DNA of 64,000 nt from Rhizopus sp. PT2906. Lineage: Eukaryota; Mucoromycota; Mucoromycetes; Mucorales; Rhizopodaceae. Positions 1-10,083 of the stretch are shown here, piece after piece. Numbering within the stretch: position 1 is the first letter of the stretch; the number at the start of each line of letters is the position of its first letter. The stretch spans positions 1 to 64,000 of the forward strand of contig JAMYHX010000183.1 of the NCBI GenBank assembly GCA_025529335.1, written 5' to 3'. The notes under the pieces are model-generated. The model searched no databases, was not told the origin of the DNA, and worked only from the letters and a program-made list of their open reading frames with translations. The position numbers and the translations under genes were made by a program.

Positions 1-309
1 GCCTCCAGAACCATTCATTAAGAATTCAGCCAAGGAAGCAGGAGCACCAGGATGACAGTCGCTTGAACCGCTGCAGCCCTCACGGGCCCAGATGCGGCCA
101 CCCCAGTTTGAAGGAACGGACATGGTAGTGGAGCTACCAGCAGCTACGGAAACAGACTTGGGATTACCAGCATCATTAGTGAGTTGATTAACTTGAATTG
201 AGCTCTTGCAGCTGTTCTTGACATTGATTGTGATAGAGTCGGTAGGAGCAGCCAAAGCGGTCAAAGCATTAAGAGCAAGGGCGAAAACGAGAGTAGAGTA
301 AGCAACCAT
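1..309 (-). CDS. Thaumatin-like secreted protein (3' part outside window)
   Basis: The first 103 codons of a minus-strand gene are visible, and the remainder runs off the left edge. The ATG is at 309-307. It opens with a signal peptide (MVAYSTLVFALALNALTALA, likely cut after 'ALA-A'), followed by a beta-rich extracellular domain ('ITINVKNSCKSSIQV') and the thaumatin signature region 'GGRIWAREGC'. Thaumatin-like proteins are secreted, disulphide-rich proteins. Some bind or cut beta-glucans, and fungal members act in the cell wall or medium. A TATA-like sequence on the minus strand at about 401-408 sits roughly 92 nt upstream of the ATG. No intron is seen in this part. The family call is firm; the enzymatic activity is unknown. 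Confidence 0.85.
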   Translation of the reverse strand, partial: MVAYSTLVFALALNALTALAAPTDSITINVKNSCKSSIQVNQLTNDAGNPKSVSVAAGSSTTMSVPSNWGGRIWAREGCSGSSDCHPGAPASLAEFLMNGSGG

Positions 310-941
310 TTTAAATGAAGGAATGGGTTGTAGTTTAATAACTAAGTGAAGGGAGGGGAAGTGTGATGAAGATGAGTTCTTTTGCCTTTCATCTTGTCAT
401 ATTTATACTTTTTTTTTTCATTGAAAATTTTTCACACCGAGATCAAGGGACCTGAGACAGTATTCCATCATTGGTAGCTGTAAATGGGCATTTCTGTTCG
501 TCAGGTCTTGGGTTGATTTAAAGAATCACCCGAATGGTGGGATTCTAGATTCCACGTTTGCCAAGAACCGAACCTGCTTTCTCTCTGTCCATGTTTCAAA
601 TTATTAAAAAAAAAGAATACTTCTAAACTTGACAAATCGATATCCTTTGATCAAGATAATCGTCTCTTTTTTACCCCTTAAAAAATTTTTTAGCACTTTA
701 GCAACATCAATTCCGTAGCCAATGACCCTTATGACCTTGTAAAAGGAGAAGACAGAAAGACAGAAAGAGGCACAATGAAAATAGATTGAATATAATGACA
801 CGAGATTAAGGAACACTTTAGATAACAGTCCATACAAGTGAATTACGTACGATTATTTTATATGTGTGCAATCATTAAATCATTATTAAAACATATGTTC
901 CAGACGTACAATACTGATATCAATCATATGAGTTCTACTAT

Positions 942-973
<32 letters not shown>

Positions 974-1133
974 TTACTACTGCTACTCCCCTTTACTCCT
1001 TTTTTTTGATGTTATAAAATGACCAAATATATATTATATACATACACTCAAACATATTATGGAAGCACTTTATCTTTCTCTTTCTCTCCCTTTCTACTAT
1101 TTAATACTACAACTTCCTTTCCTTTAACCTATC
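310..1133. other. Intergenic region with ACT microsatellite
   Basis: This is the divergent promoter region between the minus-strand thaumatin-like gene and the plus-strand Boi-type gene. It holds an imperfect (CTA/ACT)n tract at about 936-986 and pyrimidine-rich stretches just before the Boi start. A 77-codon open frame at 604-837 has no recognisable domain and is treated as chance. Confidence 0.6.
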
Positions 1134-3214
1134 ATGATGACTGCCTCTGAAACAGTCTATGCTATTCATAATTTCGAAGCCGAAAATGACGACGAATTAA
1201 ATTTCTATATTGGTGAGCCTATCATTGTCCTCCAAAAAGACGATGGATTTAACGACGGTTGGTGGAAGGTAAGGACTTACGGTGGAAGAGAACTTATGAC
1301 TCATTTTTAAATATATTAGGGCCAAAATGTAAGAGGTGAAGTTGGTCTATTCCCAGTGAACTATGTGTCATGTCATGACAATAATCTTCCTACTCCTTCA
1401 AGTTCATCCAACACAAGATCAATCAAAAGCTCATCAGATAATAACAATAACAACAATCTACCAGTCTCGACTACACAATTAAAAAGATCAGTCATTCAGT
1501 CCTTATCTCATCCTTCATTAAAGTCAATATTACCAGAATATTGGAATATAGATCAAGTTGAAATTTGGTTAAATGCTATCGACTTTGGAAGTATAGCCGC
1601 TCATTTCAAAGGTAAAAACACTAGGAAATACAAGACTTTAGCTCACCTTTTGGATAGATCAAGAAATAACAGGAGATATCTTGATAGAATTAAACATGAA
1701 TTCATTAAAAGAATTAGACGTACCCACCTTTGGAAAACGATTTAAACTTCATGCAGCTATCAGCATACTTCGAGAAGAGTGTTATCCTTCATATAAATTT
1801 CCTAGTTCTCAGTCAATGACGAGTGACAACAGTAGTTTTATGTTAAAAAGACGAGAAGAAGGAGGAGGTAAGTTAAATAACATACACACGGTTCATGGTT
1901 AGTTATATATTTATTAGATTATGCGATAATACCAAGTAATAAAAACAGAGTAAAGTAAATCATGAAATTTTCTCCCCCTCTTTTATAGACAATAATTGGT
2001 TATTAACTCCCTGCAATTTGTTTTCATTACTTCTTTATTATTCCCCCTTTCTTTTTGTAGGAAGATCATGTGCATCCAATGAATGGTTTAAAGTAACCTT
2101 TTATTTATTCTTTCTTTCTTTTTCTCTTTTATAGTGATTGCTTATTTTTCTAATATTCGTAGTCATCTGTCGTTTGCAGCCAATCAGCCCATGGTCTTGC
2201 CTATGGATCATCATATGTATTCAACACCGACAGAGGAAACAATAACTCCAGATATGGAAGGATGGCTGCATAAGCAAGGATGTCGATACAAGAAATGGAA
2301 TAAGCGTTGGTTTGTCCTGAAGGGCCCAAACCTCTTTTATTTCAAGAGTCCCAAAGTAAATAATACAGTGTGGCACAGTTTATTTTGATCTAATCGTTTA
2401 AATAAGGATGTTCGTATGAAAGGAATCATCAACTTACGAGGATATCGTGTTATCCCTGATGAATCGATACAGCCTGGCAAATACTCATTCAAGGCTCAGC
2501 ATGAAGAAGAACGTACATTTTACTTTTATACAGATGAAGAGAGCAGTATGAAGGCATGGATGACAAGTCTTATGAAGGCCACCATTTCGAGGGACCTTTC
2601 TGCCCCTGTTCTCAGTTCTCGGGTTATACCTACAGTATCGTTGGAAGTCGCGCGTCGTATGCGACCTAGACCACCTTCTGTCTTGCTGTATAAGCCAACT
2701 AAATTAGCTTACGAGCCTTCATCTATCACAGAACAGGAATCGTCTGTCAATCAAGATTCTGGATTTGATAGTGACCTACAGCCAACTGCTCCTCCTTCTA
2801 TTGAACCTAGTGAAACAGATGAAGAAGAAGATGAGGGTATTGAGCAAGATGCCAAGTCATGGAACCAACCAGAATTTATCGAATGGGTTAATACGATTTG
2901 CCCTGATGCTAATATATCCAGTTTAAAAGAAATTAGGAAGGACAACATTTTAGCTGAACTGCTGCAAGAGCTTAGTGGTCAACAGATATTGCTATCAGAT
3001 CATGAATCAGAGGAGGATAAGATTACTAATGTCTTTGAGTTTATGAAGAAGGAAGGAATCTCAGGTGTGGATAAACTTTATACAGTGGAAGGTAACAGTA
3101 AGAAAGAATGACATGCTTTCAAATGGCTTAGCATTATTATTTATAGATGTCTGTCAAGCAAATGAAGATAAAATTATCATCATGCTACGTGATATTCTTG
3201 AATGGTCTATTTAA
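1134..3214 (+). CDS. Boi1/Boi2-type polarity scaffold (SH3-SAM-PH, probable CH-like C terminus)
   Basis: The predicted exons are 1134-1268, 1320-1611, 1664-1867, 2135-2355, 2407-3091 and 3147-3214. They join in frame to 534 residues. An SH3 domain lies at about residues 8-60 ('DGWWKGQNVRGEVGLFPVNYV'). A serine/asparagine-rich linker follows, then a SAM domain at about 117-180 ('LNMNSLKELDVPTFGKR') and a PH domain at about 253-345 ('MEGWLHKQG', 'KKWNKRWFVLKG'). SH3-SAM-PH is the architecture of fungal Boi proteins, which link Cdc42/formin polarity machinery and exocytosis to the plasma membrane. The last ~110 residues ('FIEWVNTICPD' to 'RDILEWSI') look like a calponin-homology-type fold, which I do not recall in yeast Boi proteins. 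A further small exon inside the long 1868-2134 intron cannot be excluded. Confidence 0.85.
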
Positions 3215-6020
3215 TGACTTTTTGTTAATTTATCTCTTTTCCTTATTTTTAATACATAATGATTCTATTATTATTCTCCTTATCACCTTTATCTTTCTCC
3301 CCCCCCTTAAACTACGCTTTTTGCTGTCAGAGTAGCAGGGATTTTGATTGCCTTTTCGAGTTTAGTTTAATTCAAAAAAAAAGATTTTTTTTTTTCAGTA
3401 AGGCTTTATTACAACTAGATAATTGGATATATGCTCATCCTAAGAGTATTTTCGCAAAGTCAAGATTGTATTCTTGGAGAGAGGAGCATAATTAATTCTT
3501 TTTGAATTACGTTGATGACGGTTCCTCTGCCTGCTTTAGCTGAGACGGAAGAAAGTTTAATGCAAGGCTTCGTGAACCTTTGATTTGTTAAAGGTTATTA
3601 TCGTTGATTGCTTGTTTCAATGTCCGACACATTCTCTATGAATAAACACAATATAGAAGCCAAACGTTTTACCTTTGCCTTTTCAAAGCAATTGAATAGG
3701 CTTTTTTCAATGCCATTATTCTTGATGTATTTATGACTTGTGAGGAAAGACAATGGTATCCATAGCTTCCAAGACGTAAAAACCTTCGATAAATTTCAAA
3801 GCATATAATTGGCAGTTTCGAAATCCATTCTTTGTACAAATGGTACAAGTGTTGTTAAGGAGGGAAAGCTGGAGAGAAGAAAAAAATTAGGATAATACTT
3901 TGAAATAATGACTTGTTTGTGCTTGTCATTGTACAGTTTGCTTATTGTTGTCTTCTTGGCAAACTCGCCAACGCTTAAGTCAGATGTTTTGGTATACAGG
4001 GGATAGATCTATTTTCATATTTTTTTTTTCTTTCTTGGTCTTGAGAGGCTGTGTATCACCCTCGTTCTATTTCACTAGTTTCAAGTTATTCTAATGGAAA
4101 TAGATATACAATATGGTTAGCTACGCCCTCTCTTGCATTATGCTTGTAGTTGTTTATAAAAAAAAAGGCAATTAAATCGATGACTTGCAGAGTAGATTTT
4201 TTATAGGGGAAATAATGTGTTCAACGTGATTATTTATTGATAACTACAAGTGATCTAGGTCTTGTTAAAGCGGGTATGTATCATACTACAATCAAAAGGC
4301 CTACAGTCATTTTAAGTGACCATTACAATATACACATTATGCTATAGCCATTTCAAAAATAAAGTAATATTTTGAGTGGTAATTGATGGCTTCTCTATTA
4401 TTGTAACAAACAAAAATGCATTGTGACTTATGTGTCCGTGTAATAGCACAGTTGGCACAGTAAAACTCAAAAAAAATAATTTTGCGAATTTGATGAAATC
4501 CTTCAACTATTTAACTCTTCAAACATGATTGTAAATTGTCCTTTTGAATACACAAGCGGTGTTAGCTCATTTTTCAAGCAATATTATGCTGTTGATTGGA
4601 GCTTCTACAATTATTGTAATTTTCATAGAAATGTCTAAAGCAATGCGAGCAAAATGAAACGACGACCTCCAAAATATCAAGAAAATAAGAAACGTTCCAG
4701 ATGAAATAAAAAGATATGCTGGAAATTTATATGACGGCAGTACAAATAAAGATCAACACTACGTGCGCCAGAAAATAGGTTAAATAATGCAAATATGAGT
4801 TTATCAAAAGCAGTCTTTGTTGATCGAGCTGATAACATAAAATTAGAATAAAAAAGTTTCCTTTTCTTCCTGAAAAGAAACAAACATATTGAAAAGCTTT
4901 GTTGGATTACATCATAGGTAATGTGTAGAGGTAGTGCCTGTAGTATTAGCTTATTTTCTGGTGCATGTAGTGTTGGCCTATTTGAATTTGTTGTACATTT
5001 GTATTATAAAATGGTCAAATTTTTTTTTTCAGCTGCGCTGAACGAGGTCAGCCAAAATTCACAGTCACTTTACACGCTATCCGCTTGTTTTATTGGCCAA
5101 AATTAATTGTTCGTATGGTCGGTGGTTGGACTGAAAAAAGACTATAAAGCCTCCCCCTGCCGATAATAATGACAGTTCTTTACTTCTTTTCTTTACTTTA
5201 TGTAAAGAAAAGCGTGGTTCTTTCACAATCTTTTTCGGATATCCACTGAAAAAGGTCTATAAGAGAACCGAAGAGAGAATGAGCAGATTCGCTAACACCG
5301 ATTCAGCTTTATGGCAATTGACGGCGTTTGATAGTAACTGACTCGACATGTAATAATAATATAATGTAAATGAAAAATAAAAAACGTATTTGCTTCTTTT
5401 ACATACTTTTTCAAGGGACATAATTTTGAGTTTTGGGCAGCAATAGACTTACGGACTGAAGCAGTCAAAAGTTAATTAAATAACATTTATTATAATAAAC
5501 ACTTTTTGTTGAAAAGAAAACAATGTAACATTATAAGTGTCGCTTGGCTCATTTTCATACTCTCCTGTTCATCGACACTACATACAGGCTTTGTTCATTT
5601 ATTATTACTTGAAAGAAGCTTATGTCTGAAATATTTTTTGAAAGTGATTTTTTTTTTTCACTTGAAGAAGGTTTTATTGACTTTTTAAAGCATCTTAACA
5701 ACTGCTCTGATTTCTCAACCATGTGTAATTCTTTCGCATATCGTTATGAGATTGTAGAACAACATTGTATTTCTGATTGGATGATATGTGGTTCGGACCG
5801 GACAACACTATTTAATGAGAGGCACTGCACAAGAGATGCACAGGGTTTTTATACACAATATATTCCGGTCCGGAAAAATTACCTTTTACAAGCTGTGATC
5901 AGTAAAAAGGAGGGCAGTGAGAGCAAGCAGCAGAAAGTGAGGGGGGGTGCGAGAGCAAAAGAAGTACACATCTACGGGAACCATCCAGTTCCTTCTCTTT
6001 TCGCATAAACTCGTAGCGCG
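3215..6020. other. Long intergenic region with imperfect inverted repeat and palindromic promoter motifs
   Basis: I found no convincing gene in about 2.8 kb. The small open frames (for example 4677-4883 minus, 4921-5106 plus, 5622-6008 plus) have no recognisable domain. Two segments at about 4735-4780 and 4949-4996 are imperfect inverted copies of each other, sharing 'tattttctgg' followed by 'gtagtgttg'. That may mark the remains of a small non-autonomous element. Near the right end, at 5792-5802 and 5863-5875, two GGACCGG/CCGGTCC motifs lie within about 230 bp of the eL38 start codon. Confidence 0.5.
5863..5875. promoter_or_regulatory. 13-bp palindrome TTCCGGTCCGGAA upstream of the eL38 gene
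   Basis: This perfect palindrome has a single central base and lies about 146 bp before the eL38 ATG. A related GGACCGG motif is at 5792-5802. The symmetry suggests a binding site for a dimeric regulator such as a zinc-cluster protein. That reading is inference from position and symmetry only. Confidence 0.35.
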
Positions 6021-6407
6021 ATGGTAAGATGGATATTGATAATGGATGGATGAATGAATGAGACTAACTCATGTATGTCTATAGCCTAAGCAGATTAAGG
6101 ATATCAAAGAATTTCTTGAAATTGCCCGCAGAAAGGACGCCAAGTGTAATTGAGATCATCATGCTAGACTTCATTAAACTAAATATTTCTTTTTGCATGT
6201 ATAGCCGCTCGCATCAAGAAGAACGCTGACTCTGTCAAGTTCAAGGTTAGATGCTCTCGCTACCTCTACACTCTTGTTGTCAAGGACAAGTCCAAGGCCA
6301 ACAAGCTTAAGCAATCTCTTCCTCCTGGTAAGAACAAAAAATGAAACTATATAAACAATCTTTTTTACTGACAACTTTATGTAGCTCTCGATGTCAAGGA
6401 TATCTAA
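6021..6407 (+). CDS. RPL38: 60S ribosomal protein eL38
   Basis: There are four exons: 6021-6023 (only the ATG), 6085-6145, 6205-6327 and 6385-6407. They join to 69 residues, the usual eL38 length. The start 'MPKQIKDIKEFLEIARRKDA' and the central 'VKFKVRCSRYLYTLVVKD' are diagnostic. eL38 is a small protein of the large ribosomal subunit. An exon holding only the initiator codon is a common arrangement in intron-rich fungal ribosomal-protein genes, and it means the gene cannot be found by simple ORF calling. Two short palindromic GC motifs lie upstream, at 5792-5875. Confidence 0.97.
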
Positions 6408-6575
6408 ACTTGTTTAGTTTTTTCTTTAATGTAAAGCAACCACAATAAACAAAAGGACAAAGTAGAACTTGTGTGGAAGTGTAAAGTATTTTTTGAAGCA
6501 TTGTATTTTATTTAAAAGAAGGCATGTTGAAAAGAGAAAATGAGCGACAAAAAGAGAGAAGGATCATAGATAGCA

Positions 6576-7423
6576 TTATGCACTCTTTTTTTCTTTTATA
6601 TCTATTCTTTCCAGTTCATCTGTCACGACTGCATATTGTCGTTGTACTTTTTCAATTGTAGACTCGTCAGAAAGGCAGTGCAAATCTATTTTGGGTTAGC
6701 TTTTTTTTTTTTTACATTGTTCCTGTAAGCTTCTTATATACCCAAGATGGCACAATTGACTTCGTGAGCTAGTCTATCTCTTCGTTGCTGTGACATCAAA
6801 TGTTTGGATTGAGACTGGAATGGATCTGAATAGGCGATCAAGGAGGTTACTTCTCTAACTTGTTCTTTAAACTCATGCCTGACCGGTTTGAGATACTTTT
6901 GAGCATACAGAATGGCTTCCATTTCTGAACCAGAGCGAATGATTTCGATAAAATGCTGGCATCTTAGTCTAAATGAAATGTGTTGCAGTTCATCGTGCTC
7001 CAATAGAGCAGGAAAATGATCTTCAATGACTTTGAGTGCACGATGTATTTCACCTTGTTCAATGGAGTCTTTTATTGCTACATGTAAAGAGAGTTTTAAA
7101 AAAGAACGAGACGTGATTCATTCTTACTTGCTTTTTCTTGCATCAAGTAGTGCCCATTCGATGTTTACTATATATGATATTAATAACATTTCTGCACTCT
7201 GTTTATATATATATGTATAACCTCTTTCTAGTATTTCTGCTATCAAACAAGCGTTAATAAGATAGATGATAGAATATTCGTTTAGTTTACAATGTTTTGT
7301 TTGTGAAGGAAGATAGGCAAATTGATCCAATGCTTTTATATTCTCTATAAATGCCTTTGCTGTCTTCCCATAACAATGATGAACAAGATAATCAAGTATA
7401 AGTAAGTTACAGTCAAGGTTCAT
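6576..7423 (-). CDS. LisH-CTLH-CRA domain protein (GID/CTLH ubiquitin-ligase subunit type)
   Basis: The exons, on the minus strand, are 7423-7222, 7077-6742 and 6685-6576. They join to 215 residues. An N-terminal LisH-like helix pair ('LLILDYLVHHCYGKTAKAF') is followed by a CTLH segment ('AIKDSIEQGEIHRALKVIE') and a CRA segment ('FRLRCQHFIEIIRSG', 'RRDRLAHEVNCAIL'). Proteins of this type (Gid8, Vid30/RanBP9, Gid7 partners) build the GID/CTLH E3 ligase that degrades metabolic enzymes. The length resembles Gid8, but the 'RDRLAHEVN' part is closer to RanBP9/Vid30 C termini, so the exact subunit is left open. The third exon is short but continues the reading frame with a charged helix. Confidence 0.8.
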
Positions 7424-7778
7424 GATATAAAGAAGGAATGAAGAACAAAAAGATTGATTGATATTTATATGCTTCCCCCTTATTTTTCATGACATTATCT
7501 GATATTAAATTCTGATCCCCCCTTTTTCTTCTTTTGTCTGATCCAATTGTATGAATTTTAGACTACATGCCTTAGACAATAAGATCACTACTTATCAACA
7601 TCCACTCTACAAAAAGAGTACGAGTAGATGAACATACCAAGCTGTCACATGGTATTACTTGTCAACAAATGTGTAATGTACCTGCATTTCCGATTGATTG
7701 ACCGCCACAAAAAGTCAACTTTTATCCCTTTTTTTTCCCTTTCTTTCTTTCTTTATATAAGGTTTATAAGTTTTTATT

Positions 7779-8700
7779 ATGAGTGACGATTATGACTATT
7801 TATTTAAGGGTAAAAAAAAAAAAGAAAAAGAAAATGTCAAGTAATAGTTAACTTTGATTGCTGTTATAGTTGTATTAATTGGTGATTCGGGTGTTGGTAA
7901 AACGAACCTCTTGGGACGATTCACACGTAACGAGTTCAATCTTGAGTCAAAGAGTACTATTGGTGTAGAATTTGCTACACGTAGTATTCAAGTCGACAGC
8001 AAAGTCATCAAGGCTCAAATTTGGGATACAGGTACATCTCGTCATCTCTTGTTCCTTTTTGTTATTTTTTAAAAGTTACACAACTAACATTGAATCTATA
8101 GCCGGACAAGAAAGATATAGAGCGATTACAAGTGCGTAAGTATACATTGATATTTGAAGTATATGGTGACTAATTTCATGTTAGATACTATCGTGGAGCT
8201 GTAGGAGCCTTGCTTTGTTATGACATTTCCAAGCACTCTACTTTTGAAAGTGTCAGTCGCTGGTTGAAGGAGTTACGTGATCATGCCGATTCAAATATTG
8301 TGATTATGCTTGTTGGTAACAAGAGCGATCTTAGACATTTACGTGCTGTTCCAACTGAAGAGGCGAAACAATTTGCATGTAATAAAAGAGCCGAGATCAA
8401 AAAAAAAAACAATGACTTACTTGTATATATTTTATAGCTGAAAATGGATTATCATTTATTGAAACCTCAGCATTGGATGCAACTAATGTTGAATTATCAT
8501 TTCAAAGAATTTTAACAGGCAAATATAAATTTGTACATATATATAAAAGATATAATCTAACATCATAAATAGAGATCTACCGTATTGTGTCTAACAAAGC
8601 GTTGGAGACATCGAATAATGCTATTAAACCAACCGGAGGACAAACCATCCTGGTGTCTCAATCTCCCGATGAATCAAAGCCTAGTGGTGGCTGTTGTTAA
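7779..8700 (+). CDS. RAB11: Rab11/Ypt31-type small GTPase
   Basis: The exons are 7779-7809, 7870-8031, 8102-8135, 8185-8378, 8438-8518 and 8573-8700, giving 209 residues. All nucleotide-binding motifs are present: P-loop 'GDSGVGKT', switch I 'STIGVEFATRSI', '[20 protein letters not shown]', 'GNKSD' and 'ETSAL'. The tail ends in -GGCC, the double-cysteine geranylgeranylation signal. 'STIGVEFATRSI' and 'LTEIYRIVSNK' mark the Rab11 branch, which directs recycling-endosome and late-Golgi traffic to the growing hyphal tip. The last intron (8519-8572) begins with GC rather than GT. Conservation of 'EIYRIVS' across the join makes this a genuine GC-AG intron rather than a misread. Confidence 0.96.
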
Positions 8701-10083
8701 AATATATGGATATTCCTTATGTGTGTTTCTATGGTAATAAAGTATATATGCATGTATGAAATTATACACTGTTTCTCATGTCTTGCTGGGCATATATTTC
8801 ACCTTGATTTGCTTTGTTGAGAATAAATAATGGAAATAGTATTTTCATATCCCCCCAACTCGCTTTATATCTCGCAATGTTAAAGTTGTTTGTTTAATTA
8901 AACAAAAGCGATAGCAAAAGTATGTGAACCATCGACTTATTTATAAAAGTTAAATAAGTCGATGGTTAGGTTCTTTGTTAAGAAGAGCTAAATATGATCA
9001 AACTAAGATGTGTGTGAGCTTTATAGGAAGGATTAATGTTGTCATATGTTTTAAAAGAATATAGGCTATATTATAAATCATTAATAGTAACTCGAGGATA
9101 ATCTTATCAAACATGTCTGCTGAATTGGAAGCTCAGAAATTTCTGACTATGAGTCTGATCTAAGGCGCTCTTCTTGAAAGAAAGTCTTGGTTCAGTGTAG
9201 ACGAGATTTCTATGATACCCGCGTCGAGAAATTGCTGAACGGTGATTGTTATTGCCTGTGTTAAGATGATTCCTTAGTAGAGATGAATTTGGAGTCGCTC
9301 GTGAATGGTAGGGAATCTAGTGTTAAGATGATAAAAGAAGAATGTTTCTTGTATTGAATAATGGAGTGATCAATGTACTAATGGACTGAGTACAGGCCCA
9401 AATCTCGGAGATGAAAGAGAATATGTTTGTATTGGGTGTGCCTAGTGGCGCCTTGATTTCTGAATAAGGGAAATTTTAGATGACCCATCCACTAGCACTG
9501 TAACACTTGGTGATCGTCGTTAGAATTTGTCTGAATAGTTGTTTGGAGGATAAGTTGATGATAATTTTGCTGTTCTTTTTTGATTTATATATTTTCTTGA
9601 TTTGTTGAGGGAAGAGACTCTGATTTGATTGTAAACTATGATCATTCATACTTTTCATACATTTTTTAAATATAATAGCGCCTGTGCCACATCTAAAGTC
9701 CGACCAAAAGCCAACTATGGACACGTCCAGCAATAAATTAATAAACTGAAGTGCATTATTTGTTGATGAACAAGCTTTTTTTTTGAAACAGAAACAGTTT
9801 GATTAAAATTAAAAGCAACTGGTATTTGGTCAATCTTTTGTTTACTACAAAAAAAGGAGCCGTTGAGCCATAATAAGCTGAGATTTTTAAAAGGTAAAAT
9901 ATCCAAAAGTGAATGATAGCTTTGAGGTTGGGGGAAAAAAATTTTATAGTTCCTGATGATTGGTTTCTTTGGTAGATGTTCCTGACTTGAACGAATTAGC
10001 GCAGTTGCATTTAAGCTCCGTTGTCTTTTATCAATGAAAATTTTACTTTATATTTTCTTTCTTTCTTTCGCAAGATAACCACA
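8701..10083. other. Intergenic region with a strong hairpin
   Basis: About 1.4 kb has no convincing gene. A perfect 16-bp inverted repeat lies at 8927-8967, about 230 bp after the Rab11 stop. Minus-strand open frames at 9476-9733 and 9715-9906 are degenerate-looking and have no clear domain. They could be transposon debris, but I could not place them in a family. Confidence 0.5.
8927..8967. repeat. Perfect 16-bp inverted repeat (hairpin, 9-nt loop)
   Basis: The left arm aaccatcgacttattt (8927-8942) is exactly complementary to aaataagtcgatggtt (8952-8967), leaving a 9-nt A-rich loop. Sixteen perfectly paired bases in a non-coding stretch is more than expected by chance. It may be a structured 3' element, a tiny mobile-element footprint, or the two ends of a collapsed inverted repeat. 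Confidence 0.85.

Noticed and set aside
604..837. 77-codon minus-strand open frame in the first intergenic region
   Set aside because: Low-complexity, no domain, no supporting promoter; probably chance.
936..986. Microsatellite considered as a CRISPR-like array
   Set aside because: It is a plain ACT trinucleotide tract with no spacer structure. No CRISPR array was seen anywhere in the window.
9476..9906. Minus-strand frames that faintly suggested an RNase H remnant
   Set aside because: The residues do not contain a convincing catalytic pattern, so I could not assign them to any element.
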